Below, one piece after another: positions 24,824 through 31,490 of a stretch of DNA of 64,000 nt (position 1 is its first letter; every line of letters begins with the position of its first letter). Under the pieces are notes generated by a model. It made no database searches and had not been told where the DNA came from. It saw nothing but the letters and a program-made list of their open reading frames with translations. The translations under genes were made by a program, and so were the position numbers. Source of the DNA: Streptococcus sanguinis SK49 (GTDB taxonomy: Bacteria; Bacillota; Bacilli; Lactobacillales; Streptococcaceae); the NCBI RefSeq assembly GCF_000212815.1, contig NZ_GL890985.1:463324-527323 (forward strand), written 5' to 3'.

Positions 24824-26302
24824 ATGTTTTTAGAAGATAAAGATTTGGTATCGATTCAGGAAGTAAGGAATTTGATTCGGGATGCAAAGAAAGCCCAAGC
24901 AGAACTTGCTAAAATGAGCCAAGAGCAAATTGATACCATTGTAAAAGTAGTAGCGAAAGCTTGTTATGATGAGCGTGAACGCCTAGCTAAAATGGCGGCT
25001 CAGGAAACTGGCTTTGGCCGCTGGGAAGACAAGGTGTTGAAAAATGCTCTTGCTTCCAAAGGTATTCTTGAAGAAATCAAGGATATGAAAACGGTTGGGG
25101 TTCTCAGCGAAGACAAGGAAAAGAAAGTCTTGGAAGTTGGAGTTCCAGTCGGTGTCATTGCTGGCTTGATTCCATCAACCAACCCGACCTCAACGGTTAT
25201 GTATAAGGCTTTGATCGCTTTGAAGGCAGGAAACAGTATCGTCTTCTCTCCTCACCCAAATGCTCTTAAGTGTATTGAGGAAACGGTGGAAATCATCAAG
25301 AAAGCTGCTAAGTCAGCTGGCTGTCCGGATGGAGCCATCAGTGCGATTCATCGGGTATCCATCGCAGCTACAAATGAGTTGATGCGACACAAGGATACAA
25401 ATCTGATTTTGGCGACTGGTGGAAATGCCATGGTCAAAGCAGCTTACTCATCTGGTACACCAGCAATCGGTGTAGGTCCTGGTAATGGTCCAGCCTTCAT
25501 CGAAAGAACAGCAGATGTGCCAAAAGCAGTTCGTCAGATTTTGGATTCTAAAACCTTTGACAATGGTGTGATTTGTGCATCTGAGCAGTCTATCATCGTC
25601 GAAGAAGATATGAAGGAAAAGGTTGTAGCAGAGTTCAAGAAACAAGGTGCTTACTTTGTTCCAGCAGAAGATGCTAAGAAATTAGGCTCCTTCATTATCC
25701 AGCCGAGTGGCGCAATGAATCCGAAGATGGTTGGTAAAACACCGCAAGTGATTGCTGAGTTAGCTGGTATTTCAGTTCCAGCTGATGCTAGGGTCTTGAT
25801 TGCAGAAGAAACAGGCGTCGGTAAGCAGTATCCATATTCTATGGAAAAACTGGCTCCAGTCTTAGGCTTCTACACTGTCAAGGACTGGTTGGAAGCTTGT
25901 GAGCTGAGTATTAAGATCTTGCATCATGAAGGTGCAGGCCACACTCTTGCTATTCACAGTCAAAACGAAGAAATTATTCGTGAATTTGCACTGAAAAAAC
26001 CAGTATCTCGTCTGCTGATCAATACGCCAGCAGCCCTGGGTGGTGTCGGTGCAACGACTGGTCTCTTCCCAGCCTTTACTTTGGGTTGTGGAGCAGTGGG
26101 TGGCAGCGCGACATCTGATAATGTCAGCCCACTCAATCTCTTCAATATCCGTCGTGTAGCTTATGGTACATCAGAACTGTCAGACCTGCGACAAGCAGAA
26201 AATATGGCAGTGGAAGAACCAAAAGCAGTAGCAGTTGACGGATCAAACGAAGAAGAACTGGTAACCTTGTTGGTTCAACGCGTATTGGAAAAACTAAAAT
26301 AG
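24824..26302 (+). CDS. eutE: Acetaldehyde dehydrogenase (CoA-acylating) EutE
   Basis: 492 residues from the ATG at 24824, with AGGAGAGGA about ten bases upstream (a TTG at 24818 is only four bases away). Aldehyde dehydrogenase superfamily enzyme turning acetaldehyde, CoA and NAD into acetyl-CoA. Landmarks are GLIPSTNPTSTVMYKALIAL, ATGGNAMVKAAYSSG and the catalytic cysteine in DNGVICASEQSI. A 20-residue N-terminal helical segment before the core may serve for encapsulation. It supplies PduL (27810) with acetyl-CoA. Confidence 0.95.
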   Translation: MFLEDKDLVSIQEVRNLIRDAKKAQAELAKMSQEQIDTIVKVVAKACYDERERLAKMAAQETGFGRWEDKVLKNALASKGILEEIKDMKTVGVLSEDKEKKVLEVGVPVGVIAGLIPSTNPTSTVMYKALIALKAGNSIVFSPHPNALKCIEETVEIIKKAAKSAGCPDGAISAIHRVSIAATNELMRHKDTNLILATGGNAMVKAAYSSGTPAIGVGPGNGPAFIERTADVPKAVRQILDSKTFDNGVICASEQSIIVEEDMKEKVVAEFKKQGAYFVPAEDAKKLGSFIIQPSGAMNPKMVGKTPQVIAELAGISVPADARVLIAEETGVGKQYPYSMEKLAPVLGFYTVKDWLEACELSIKILHHEGAGHTLAIHSQNEEIIREFALKKPVSRLLINTPAALGGVGATTGLFPAFTLGCGAVGGSATSDNVSPLNLFNIRRVAYGTSELSDLRQAENMAVEEPKAVAVDGSNEEELVTLLVQRVLEKLK

Positions 26303-26336
26303 TCAATATTAAACATTATAATTGGAGGATACAATC

Positions 26337-26618
26337 ATGGCAAACGCAAATGCATTAGGAATGGTAGAAACAAGAGGACTTGTCGGCGCAATCGAAGCAG
26401 CTGATGCAATGGTCAAAGCCGCTAACGTAACTTTAGTTGGTAAAGAACAAGTCGGCGCTGGATTGGTAACAGTCTTGGTTCGTGGTGATGTCGGTGCAGT
26501 CAAAGCAGCGACAGATGCTGGAGCAGCTGCAGCTGAAATCGTTGGTGAATTGATTTCAGTTCACGTAATCCCACGTCCACATGCTGAAGTGGAAGTAATC
26601 TTGCCTCATCAAGAATAA
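26337..26618 (+). CDS. eutM: Major microcompartment shell protein EutM, copy 1
   Basis: 93-residue single BMC-H domain; forms the flat hexamers that make most of the shell. ATG at 26337 behind TTGGAGG. Starts [20 protein letters not shown] and ends VEVILPHQE. Copy 2 follows 55 bases later and differs at only four of the first 90 residues plus the tail. Confidence 0.93.
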   Translation: MANANALGMVETRGLVGAIEAADAMVKAANVTLVGKEQVGAGLVTVLVRGDVGAVKAATDAGAAAAEIVGELISVHVIPRPHAEVEVILPHQE

Positions 26619-26673
26619 GATTACAGACTTTCGGATAAAATTAAAAACAAGAAAATAATCGGAGGAAATAAAC

Positions 26674-26949
26674 ATGGCAAACGCAAATGCATTAGGAATG
26701 GTAGAAACAAAAGGACTCGTCGGCGCAATTGAAGCAGCTGATGCAATGGTCAAAGCGGCTAACGTAACTTTGATTGGTAAAGAACAAGTCGGTGCTGGTT
26801 TGGTAACTGTAATGGTTCGTGGTGATGTCGGCGCAGTCAAAGCAGCGACAGATGCTGGAGCAGCTGCAGCTGAAAATGTTGGTGAATTGATTTCAGTTCA
26901 CGTAATTCCACGTCCACATGCTGAAGTGGAAGTCATTCTGCCCAAATAA
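26674..26949 (+). CDS. eutM: Major microcompartment shell protein EutM, copy 2
   Basis: 91-residue BMC-H domain, ATG behind CGGAGG. Compared with copy 1 it has Lys for Arg 13, Ile for Val 34, Met for Leu 47 and Asn for Ile 68, and ends in ILPK. The DNA of the two copies is also nearly identical, so this is a recent tandem duplication or a pair kept alike by gene conversion. The extra dose may adjust the ratio of this major shell tile. A hairpin and a BOX-like element follow. Confidence 0.93.
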   Translation: MANANALGMVETKGLVGAIEAADAMVKAANVTLIGKEQVGAGLVTVMVRGDVGAVKAATDAGAAAAENVGELISVHVIPRPHAEVEVILPK

Positions 26950-26975
26950 TCTGGGACAGATAAATATTTGCTGAA

Positions 26976-27014
26976 AGGGCCTGTATTGTAGCGTTTAGGC
27001 CTGATACAGGCCCT
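26976..27014 (+). promoter_or_regulatory. Intercistronic hairpin after eutM copy 2
   Basis: 11-base-pair perfect stem (26976-26986 with 27004-27014) with no T-run after it, so more likely an mRNA-stabilising or processing hairpin than a terminator. It could raise the amount of shell-protein message relative to the downstream genes. Confidence 0.55.
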
Positions 27015-27026
27015 GAGGTAAATAGA

Positions 27027-27119
27027 ATACTCAGTGAAAATGAAGCTTATGGGCAGCAGCCCGATACTAGACAGAAATGTTGATTTTCAGAGAGTATCAG
27101 ATTGATTTTCACAGAGTAT
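27027..27119. repeat. BOX-like streptococcal repeat element
   Basis: Begins ATACTCAGTGAAAAT (27027-27041) and ends with the near-perfect inverse ATTTTCACAGAGTAT (27105-27119); a second inverse copy, ATTTTCAGAGAGTAT, lies at 27083-27097. The ends resemble the boxA/boxC ends of streptococcal BOX elements (ATACTC..GAAAAT). Placed inside the operon between eutM and eutT. Confidence 0.5.
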
Positions 27120-27144
27120 CAACGGAGTAGAAGGATGTGAATAC

Positions 27145-27786
27145 ATGTCAGTTTTTACAGAAGCTAAGATTAGAAAGCTTTATAGAGAATCCGTTCTCGC
27201 TGATAACGGTGTCTTTGAATTAAACAAAGATGAAAAACTGACGCCAGCAGCCAGAGGTTTTCTCAATGATCACCATATTCGAATTATTTCTTCAGGTCAG
27301 ACCAAAGGGAAAACAGCCTCAGCTGCTGATGCTATCAGGGTGCCGATTACAAACCTTGAGGACTCTGCTGTGTATCCACGACTATTTAGACTGACTAAAC
27401 TTTATACTTGCTTTTTGAAGAACCAGAGAGAATTGCATCAGGCTTTTCAGGATGAAAAGTGTGAGCAAGTTGGCCAACTATTGAACATAGTAGAACAAAT
27501 CGTCGGCCATCATATTCTGGATGATATTTCTGATTACCAGACAGACCTGCCTAGCAATGCAGAATTGCAGGCCATTCGGGTCAGTCGACAGCTCGATCAA
27601 GAAACGGTTATGATGAGTTATCAAGAGCCGACTTGGCAGCTGAATTGCTATGAAACCTATATCGAAACGACTCTCCTGCGCAAAGAATTGGAGCAGGCTG
27701 CTGATGGTGACAGAGATCAATTTGCTTGTAAGGTTTCTCAATTATTAAAATCAATTGAAGTCTTGCTCTGGTTGATAGCAAGCTAA
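27145..27786 (+). CDS. eutT: EutT-type cobalamin adenosyltransferase
   Basis: 213 residues. Residues 5-50 carry a module also seen at the N-terminus of enterobacterial EutT and EutQ (TEAKIRKLYRE, then LTPAARGFLNDHHIRI). The remainder is helical, with HHILDDISD and a C-terminal region matching the general EutT plan. I see no CCxxC metal motif of the kind known in Salmonella EutT, so this belongs to a variant lacking that site. The predicted job is making AdoCbl next to EutBC. AAGGA stands 11 bases before the ATG. The locus therefore holds two adenosyltransferases of unrelated type. Confidence 0.72.
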   Translation: MSVFTEAKIRKLYRESVLADNGVFELNKDEKLTPAARGFLNDHHIRIISSGQTKGKTASAADAIRVPITNLEDSAVYPRLFRLTKLYTCFLKNQRELHQAFQDEKCEQVGQLLNIVEQIVGHHILDDISDYQTDLPSNAELQAIRVSRQLDQETVMMSYQEPTWQLNCYETYIETTLLRKELEQAADGDRDQFACKVSQLLKSIEVLLWLIAS

Positions 27787-27809
27787 TAACAAGAGAAAGA
27801 AGAACAGCA

Positions 27810-28436
27810 ATGACTTTAGAAAATTTGGTAAATAAAGTAATTGATAAAGTTCAGGAAGAATTGCAGGGGTCATTTGAGGTAGAAGCGAGCGGACGTCATG
27901 TCCATTTGAGTCAGGAAGATTTGGAAGCCTTGTTTGGTCCCAACTATCAATTAACAAAAGCAAAAGACCTATCACAGCCAGGCCAGTTCGCTAGTCAGGA
28001 AAGGCTGACAGTTGTCGGTCCAAAAGGCGCTTTTCACAATGTGGTTATTCTGGGACCTGTTCGCAAACATTCTCAGGTAGAAGTTTCCTTGACAGACTGT
28101 TTGCAGCTGGGCACCAAGGCACCCATTCGCGAAAGTGGTGATATCGAAGGAACACCGGGTGTCATCTTGGCTCATGGAGACAAGGCAGTTTGTCTGGATA
28201 AGGGCCTGATCGTAGCTAAGCGTCATGTTCATATGACACCGGAAGATGCCGAACGTCTGAATGTAAAAAATCACGAGATTGTACAAGTCAGAGTAGAAGG
28301 AGCTCGTCCGCTGATATTTGATGATGTGGTCATCCGTGTTAGTCCTAAATTTGCGACTTATATGCATATTGACTACGATGAAGCCAATGCCTGTGGTTTC
28401 AAAAAAGGAACACGCGGACGGATTATTAAAAAATAA
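27810..28436 (+). CDS. pduL: Phosphate acyltransferase PduL/EutD
   Basis: 208 residues. PduL-type phosphotransacylase, unrelated to Pta, converting acetyl-CoA to acetyl-phosphate and recycling CoA inside the compartment. Zinc ligands are in SGRHVHLS near residue 30 and AKRHVHMTPEDAE near residue 140, the two halves of a repeated barrel domain. Residues 1-20 (LENLVNKVIDKVQEEL) form an amphipathic helix of the encapsulation-peptide type. The usual Salmonella EutD (Pta type) is absent from this operon, so PduL fills its role. Confidence 0.93.
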   Translation: MTLENLVNKVIDKVQEELQGSFEVEASGRHVHLSQEDLEALFGPNYQLTKAKDLSQPGQFASQERLTVVGPKGAFHNVVILGPVRKHSQVEVSLTDCLQLGTKAPIRESGDIEGTPGVILAHGDKAVCLDKGLIVAKRHVHMTPEDAERLNVKNHEIVQVRVEGARPLIFDDVVIRVSPKFATYMHIDYDEANACGFKKGTRGRIIKK

Positions 28437-28467
28437 GTCGTATGAGCAAATAAAAGGTAGGTAAAGA

Positions 28468-29115
28468 ATGGAAAATCTAGATCATTTAGTAGATTTGATT
28501 ACAGACCGCCTGATGGAAAAGTTGAAGAAAAAGCCTCAGAAACCTTCAGTATACGTCATTGGAGGCGATAAGATTCCTGACTTATTAGAAGGGGAAGGCT
28601 TTCAAGTTGTAAAAGATTCTTGCACAGCAGAGATTGTTGTTGTTGAGTCACTTGGTTTTGATGCTTTTCTAAGACTCTCATCCCTTTGCCCTTTAGCGGT
28701 GGAGGAAGCAGTCATTTTAAAGAGTCTTTTGAAAGGCAAAAAAGTCCTCGTATCAGAAAACGCCTTTGCTATTCAACAGTACAAGCAATCTTCTAAGGTG
28801 CACTTGTATCAGGAACTGCAGGGACAGCACGAAAAGCTGGTTCGATACGGTCTGCAATTTTATAAAGAAGGCCAGCTCTTAGCACTCCTAGAAAGCAATC
28901 AGGCTGAAGAGCCTCGTCCGGAAGTGAAACGGGCGGTGGCAGAAGAAGTCAGCTCGAAGACTAAGGCTCCGGGCAAGCCAGTTTTGCTGACAGAGAAGAG
29001 GCTGAGAGAGATGGGCTTACCTGAAAGCGGAAGCTTTAAAATAGAAAAAGGAATGATTGTGACAGCCTTGGCGAGAGATTATCTAAAACGTCAAAAAATA
29101 GAAATCATAGAATAA
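28468..29115 (+). CDS. Conserved eut-operon protein of unknown function
   Basis: 215 residues. N-terminal amphipathic helix (LDHLVDLITDRLMEKL) like an encapsulation peptide; middle part with alternating strands and helices (YVIGGDKI, AEIVVVESLGFDAFLRL, GKKVLVSENAFA) suggesting a Rossmann-like or flavoprotein-like fold; charged linker; then a C-terminal module LTEKRLREMG, TALARDYLKRQKIEII that closely matches the start of the EutT protein at 27145. Proteins of this kind occur in Gram-positive eut operons (I recall them as the eut_hyp family). A shell-associated or scaffolding role is inference. Confidence 0.7.
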   Translation: MENLDHLVDLITDRLMEKLKKKPQKPSVYVIGGDKIPDLLEGEGFQVVKDSCTAEIVVVESLGFDAFLRLSSLCPLAVEEAVILKSLLKGKKVLVSENAFAIQQYKQSSKVHLYQELQGQHEKLVRYGLQFYKEGQLLALLESNQAEEPRPEVKRAVAEEVSSKTKAPGKPVLLTEKRLREMGLPESGSFKIEKGMIVTALARDYLKRQKIEIIE

Positions 29116-29129
29116 AGGAGTGGGTAGAG

Positions 29130-29411
29130 ATGTTTGTTGGTAAAGTAAAAGGAAGTCTTTGGGCGACTAGAAAAGACGAAAATTTAAATGGTTTGAAATT
29201 TTTAGTGGTCGAACGGCAGCTAAATGAACATCAAAGTGACCCAGCTCTGCTTATTGTGGCCGACTGCATCGGTGCAGGCGAAGGAGACCAAGTAATGGTA
29301 ACCACTGGCAGTTCTGCCCGGATGAGCCTAAATAAGACGAATATCCCTGTGGATATGGTCGTTGTGGCTATCATTGACAAGGTTGACTATCACAGTGATG
29401 AAGAATATTAG
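29130..29411 (+). CDS. eutN: Microcompartment vertex protein EutN
   Basis: 93-residue EutN/CcmL family (BMC-P) protein forming the pentamers that cap shell vertices. Landmarks: MFVGKVKGSLWATRKDENLNG (broken after WATRK), LLIVADCIGAGEGDQVMVTTGSSAR and the C-terminal VDMVVVAIIDKV. AAAGGAG precedes the ATG. Usual family length. Confidence 0.92.
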   Translation: MFVGKVKGSLWATRKDENLNGLKFLVVERQLNEHQSDPALLIVADCIGAGEGDQVMVTTGSSARMSLNKTNIPVDMVVVAIIDKVDYHSDEEY

Positions 29412-29427
29412 AAACTAAGGTAATGTT

Positions 29428-30522
29428 ATGAGTATCAATGAAATTATCATTTATATCATGGTTCTATTCATGCTGATCGGTGCAGTGGATAAATGTATCG
29501 GTGGCAAACTAGGACTAAGTGAAAAATTTGAAGAAGGTATCATGGCTATGGGAGCTTTGGCTCTGTCTATGGCTGGGATTATGGTAATCGCTCCCCTCTT
29601 GGCGGATGTCTTGAAACCAATTGTCGTGCCTTTGTATGGCTTGGTGGGCGCTGACCCGTCTATCTTTGCGACAACCTTCATTGCCAATGATATGGGAGGA
29701 GCTCCTCTGGCTCTCAGTCTGGCTCAGGATCCGGCGGTAGGAAATTTTGCTGCCTTTGTACTGGGCTCTATGATGGGGCCAACCATCGTCTTTACGATTC
29801 CAGTTGCCTTGGGTATTATCGAAAAAGATGACCGTCCGCTTTTAGCTCGTGGAATCCTATACGGTTTGGTAACTGTTCCGATTGGCTGTCTCCTCGGAGG
29901 AATTTTCGTGCCAGGTCTGCCTTTTGGAACCTTGGTTGTCAATCTTATCCCGATTATCATTGTATCTGCTCTGATTTTCATAGGATTGCTTTTGGCACCT
30001 AATGCCATGATTAAAGGTTTTGAAGTGTTTGGTCAGATTATTGTTATCTTGGCAACGCTTGGTTTGGCTTTTGGTGCAGCTCAGCTCCTGACTGGTAATG
30101 AATGGCTCATCAGCCTCTATCCAAAAGGTGCTGAGACACTGAAGGAAGCCTTTGAAGTTGTCGGAACGATTGCCGTGACCTTGGCTGGAGCCTTTGGTCT
30201 GGTAGCTGTCTTTACCAAGGTAGCTAACAAACCGCTTTCTGCTATCGGAAAATCCCTAGGAATGAACGAAGTTGGTGCAGCTGGTTTGGTAGCTTCTCTG
30301 GCTAATAACATTGCCATGTTCCAGATGATGAAGGATATGGACAAACGCGGTAAGATTATCAACGTAGCCTTTGCCGTATCTGCTTCCTTTGTTATCGGAG
30401 ATCACCTAGGCTTCACAGCTGGTCAAAAACCGGAAATGATTGTGCCGATGATGATTGGTAAATTTGTCGGCGGTATCACAGCGGTATTACTGGCTTTCTT
30501 CCTAACGAAGAAGGAAGCTTAG
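29428..30522 (+). CDS. eutH: Ethanolamine transporter EutH
   Basis: 364-residue polytopic membrane protein with about ten helices, conserved in eut operons and known to import ethanolamine when it is scarce or protonated. Conserved loops include AVDKCIGGKLGL, FIANDMGGAPLA, GSMMGPTIVFTIPVALG, SLANNIAMFQMMKDM and GDHLGFTAGQ. Start follows a weak AGGTAA site, perhaps coupled to eutN 17 bases upstream. Confidence 0.93.
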   Translation: MSINEIIIYIMVLFMLIGAVDKCIGGKLGLSEKFEEGIMAMGALALSMAGIMVIAPLLADVLKPIVVPLYGLVGADPSIFATTFIANDMGGAPLALSLAQDPAVGNFAAFVLGSMMGPTIVFTIPVALGIIEKDDRPLLARGILYGLVTVPIGCLLGGIFVPGLPFGTLVVNLIPIIIVSALIFIGLLLAPNAMIKGFEVFGQIIVILATLGLAFGAAQLLTGNEWLISLYPKGAETLKEAFEVVGTIAVTLAGAFGLVAVFTKVANKPLSAIGKSLGMNEVGAAGLVASLANNIAMFQMMKDMDKRGKIINVAFAVSASFVIGDHLGFTAGQKPEMIVPMMIGKFVGGITAVLLAFFLTKKEA

Positions 30523-30539
30523 ACTTGGAGGTATAAAGT

Positions 30540-30989
30540 ATGGCAGATATTAATCGTTCTGACCTAGAAACATTGGTTCGTAAGATTTTATTGGAAGAAT
30601 TAGCCACTAAAGATGGCGGGAAGAAAGTCAGTAAGGCAGGAGTGGCTTCTATCGCCCTGCCAGGTCTAGATGTTCGTCCAGAAGATCGCTTGGATACAGG
30701 TGATGCGAGTCATCAAGTTTATACACGAGACTTGCTGACTTTAGACGAAAGCCCACGATTGGGCTTGGGTCTGATGACCATGGAAAAGACAACTTTCCCT
30801 TGGCATCTGGACTATGATGAAGTGGATTATGTCATTGAAGGGCGTCTTGATATTATCGTTGGTGACGAAGTCATGACAGCTGGCCCTGGCGAAGTACTCT
30901 TTATCCCTAAAGGCAGCGACATTCAGTTCTCTGTCAGAGATAAGGCCCGCTTTATCTATGTGACTTATCCGGCTGACTGGCAAGGCTAG
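30540..30989 (+). CDS. eutQ: EutQ, cupin-type acetate kinase/assembly protein
   Basis: 149 residues. C-terminal EutQ cupin (WHLDYDEVDYVIEGRLDI, GPGEVLFIPKGSDIQFS). The N-terminal half of enterobacterial EutQ is missing; instead the first 20 residues (DLETLVRKILLEEL) form an amphipathic helix of encapsulation type, then a short linker. EutQ of Salmonella has been reported to have acetate kinase activity and to be needed for compartment assembly. Last gene of the operon; GGAGG precedes the ATG. Confidence 0.88.
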   Translation: MADINRSDLETLVRKILLEELATKDGGKKVSKAGVASIALPGLDVRPEDRLDTGDASHQVYTRDLLTLDESPRLGLGLMTMEKTTFPWHLDYDEVDYVIEGRLDIIVGDEVMTAGPGEVLFIPKGSDIQFSVRDKARFIYVTYPADWQG

Positions 30990-31001
30990 TTTGTTGGAGA
31001 A

Positions 31002-31048
31002 TTGAACTATTGGATTCAATAGTTTGATTCCCCGCTAAGGGGAAGTGA
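31002..31048 (+). terminator. Two hairpins after eutQ
   Basis: AACTATTG/CAATAGTT with loop GATT, then TTCCCC/GGGGAA with loop GCTAA. Neither has a clean T-run; the pair may still form the 3' end of the eut message, helped by the MITE-like hairpin beyond. Confidence 0.4.
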
Positions 31049-31070
31049 AATACGAATGGTATCCCCATAT

Positions 31071-31157
31071 AAAAACCAGTGCCTCTGTACTACACTACAA
31101 AAGTTAGACACAAAAATCTAACTTTTTAGAGTCAGTACACTTTAGGTGCTGGTTTTC
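31071..31157. repeat. MITE-like inverted-repeat element between eutQ and secA
   Basis: Imperfect 13-base terminal repeats (AAAACCAGTGCCT at 31072, AGGTGCTGGTTTT at 31144), an inner TGTACT/AGTACA pair and a central AAAAGTTAGA/TCTAACTTTT hairpin. The central part resembles the ends of IS3-family elements of streptococci. The last arm ends in TTTT, so it can also act as a terminator. From 31158 to 31411 I see no convincing gene: short frames exist on both strands without ribosome sites or recognisable families. Confidence 0.5.
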
Positions 31158-31411
31158 GTTTATATAACTATCAGCCCGTCTAGTTCCATAAGACTCTAGC
31201 CAATAAATCACGCCATGCAGGTGCAAATTGAAGATTCTCTTAAAAAATCCAAATGCGATACAATTAAGGTGTTGAAGTTTGCTCAAAACTGAGAGGGGAA
31301 AATATAGATTGAAAAGCACATAGTTTATCATGCACAAATTATCCTCGAATATCCTGCCATCTCCCAGTTCTGCAAGCACAGTCTGATGGAGCTTTTTTGC
31401 TTTTTTCATTC

Positions 31412-31440
31412 TTGAAAGATATAGGAAAACATGCTATAAT
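31412..31440 (+). promoter_or_regulatory. secA promoter
   Basis: TTGAAA at 31412-31417, 17-base spacer, TATAAT at 31435-31440, about 50 bases before the secA start. Confidence 0.8.
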
Positions 31441-31490
31441 GAAAAGAACATTCTAAAAATCAGAAAGATTATTATATAGTAAGGAAAAAA

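Noticed and set aside
26337-26949. Tandem eutM copies and 27027-27119 repeats as a CRISPR-like array.
   Set aside because: The repeats are two coding copies and an inverted element; there are no regular short repeats with unique spacers anywhere in the window.
31104-31409. A minus-strand frame of about 100 codons next to secA, as a transposase remnant.
   Set aside because: No ribosome site, composition unlike a protein, and no transposase motif; it covers the inverted-repeat element and AT-rich DNA.
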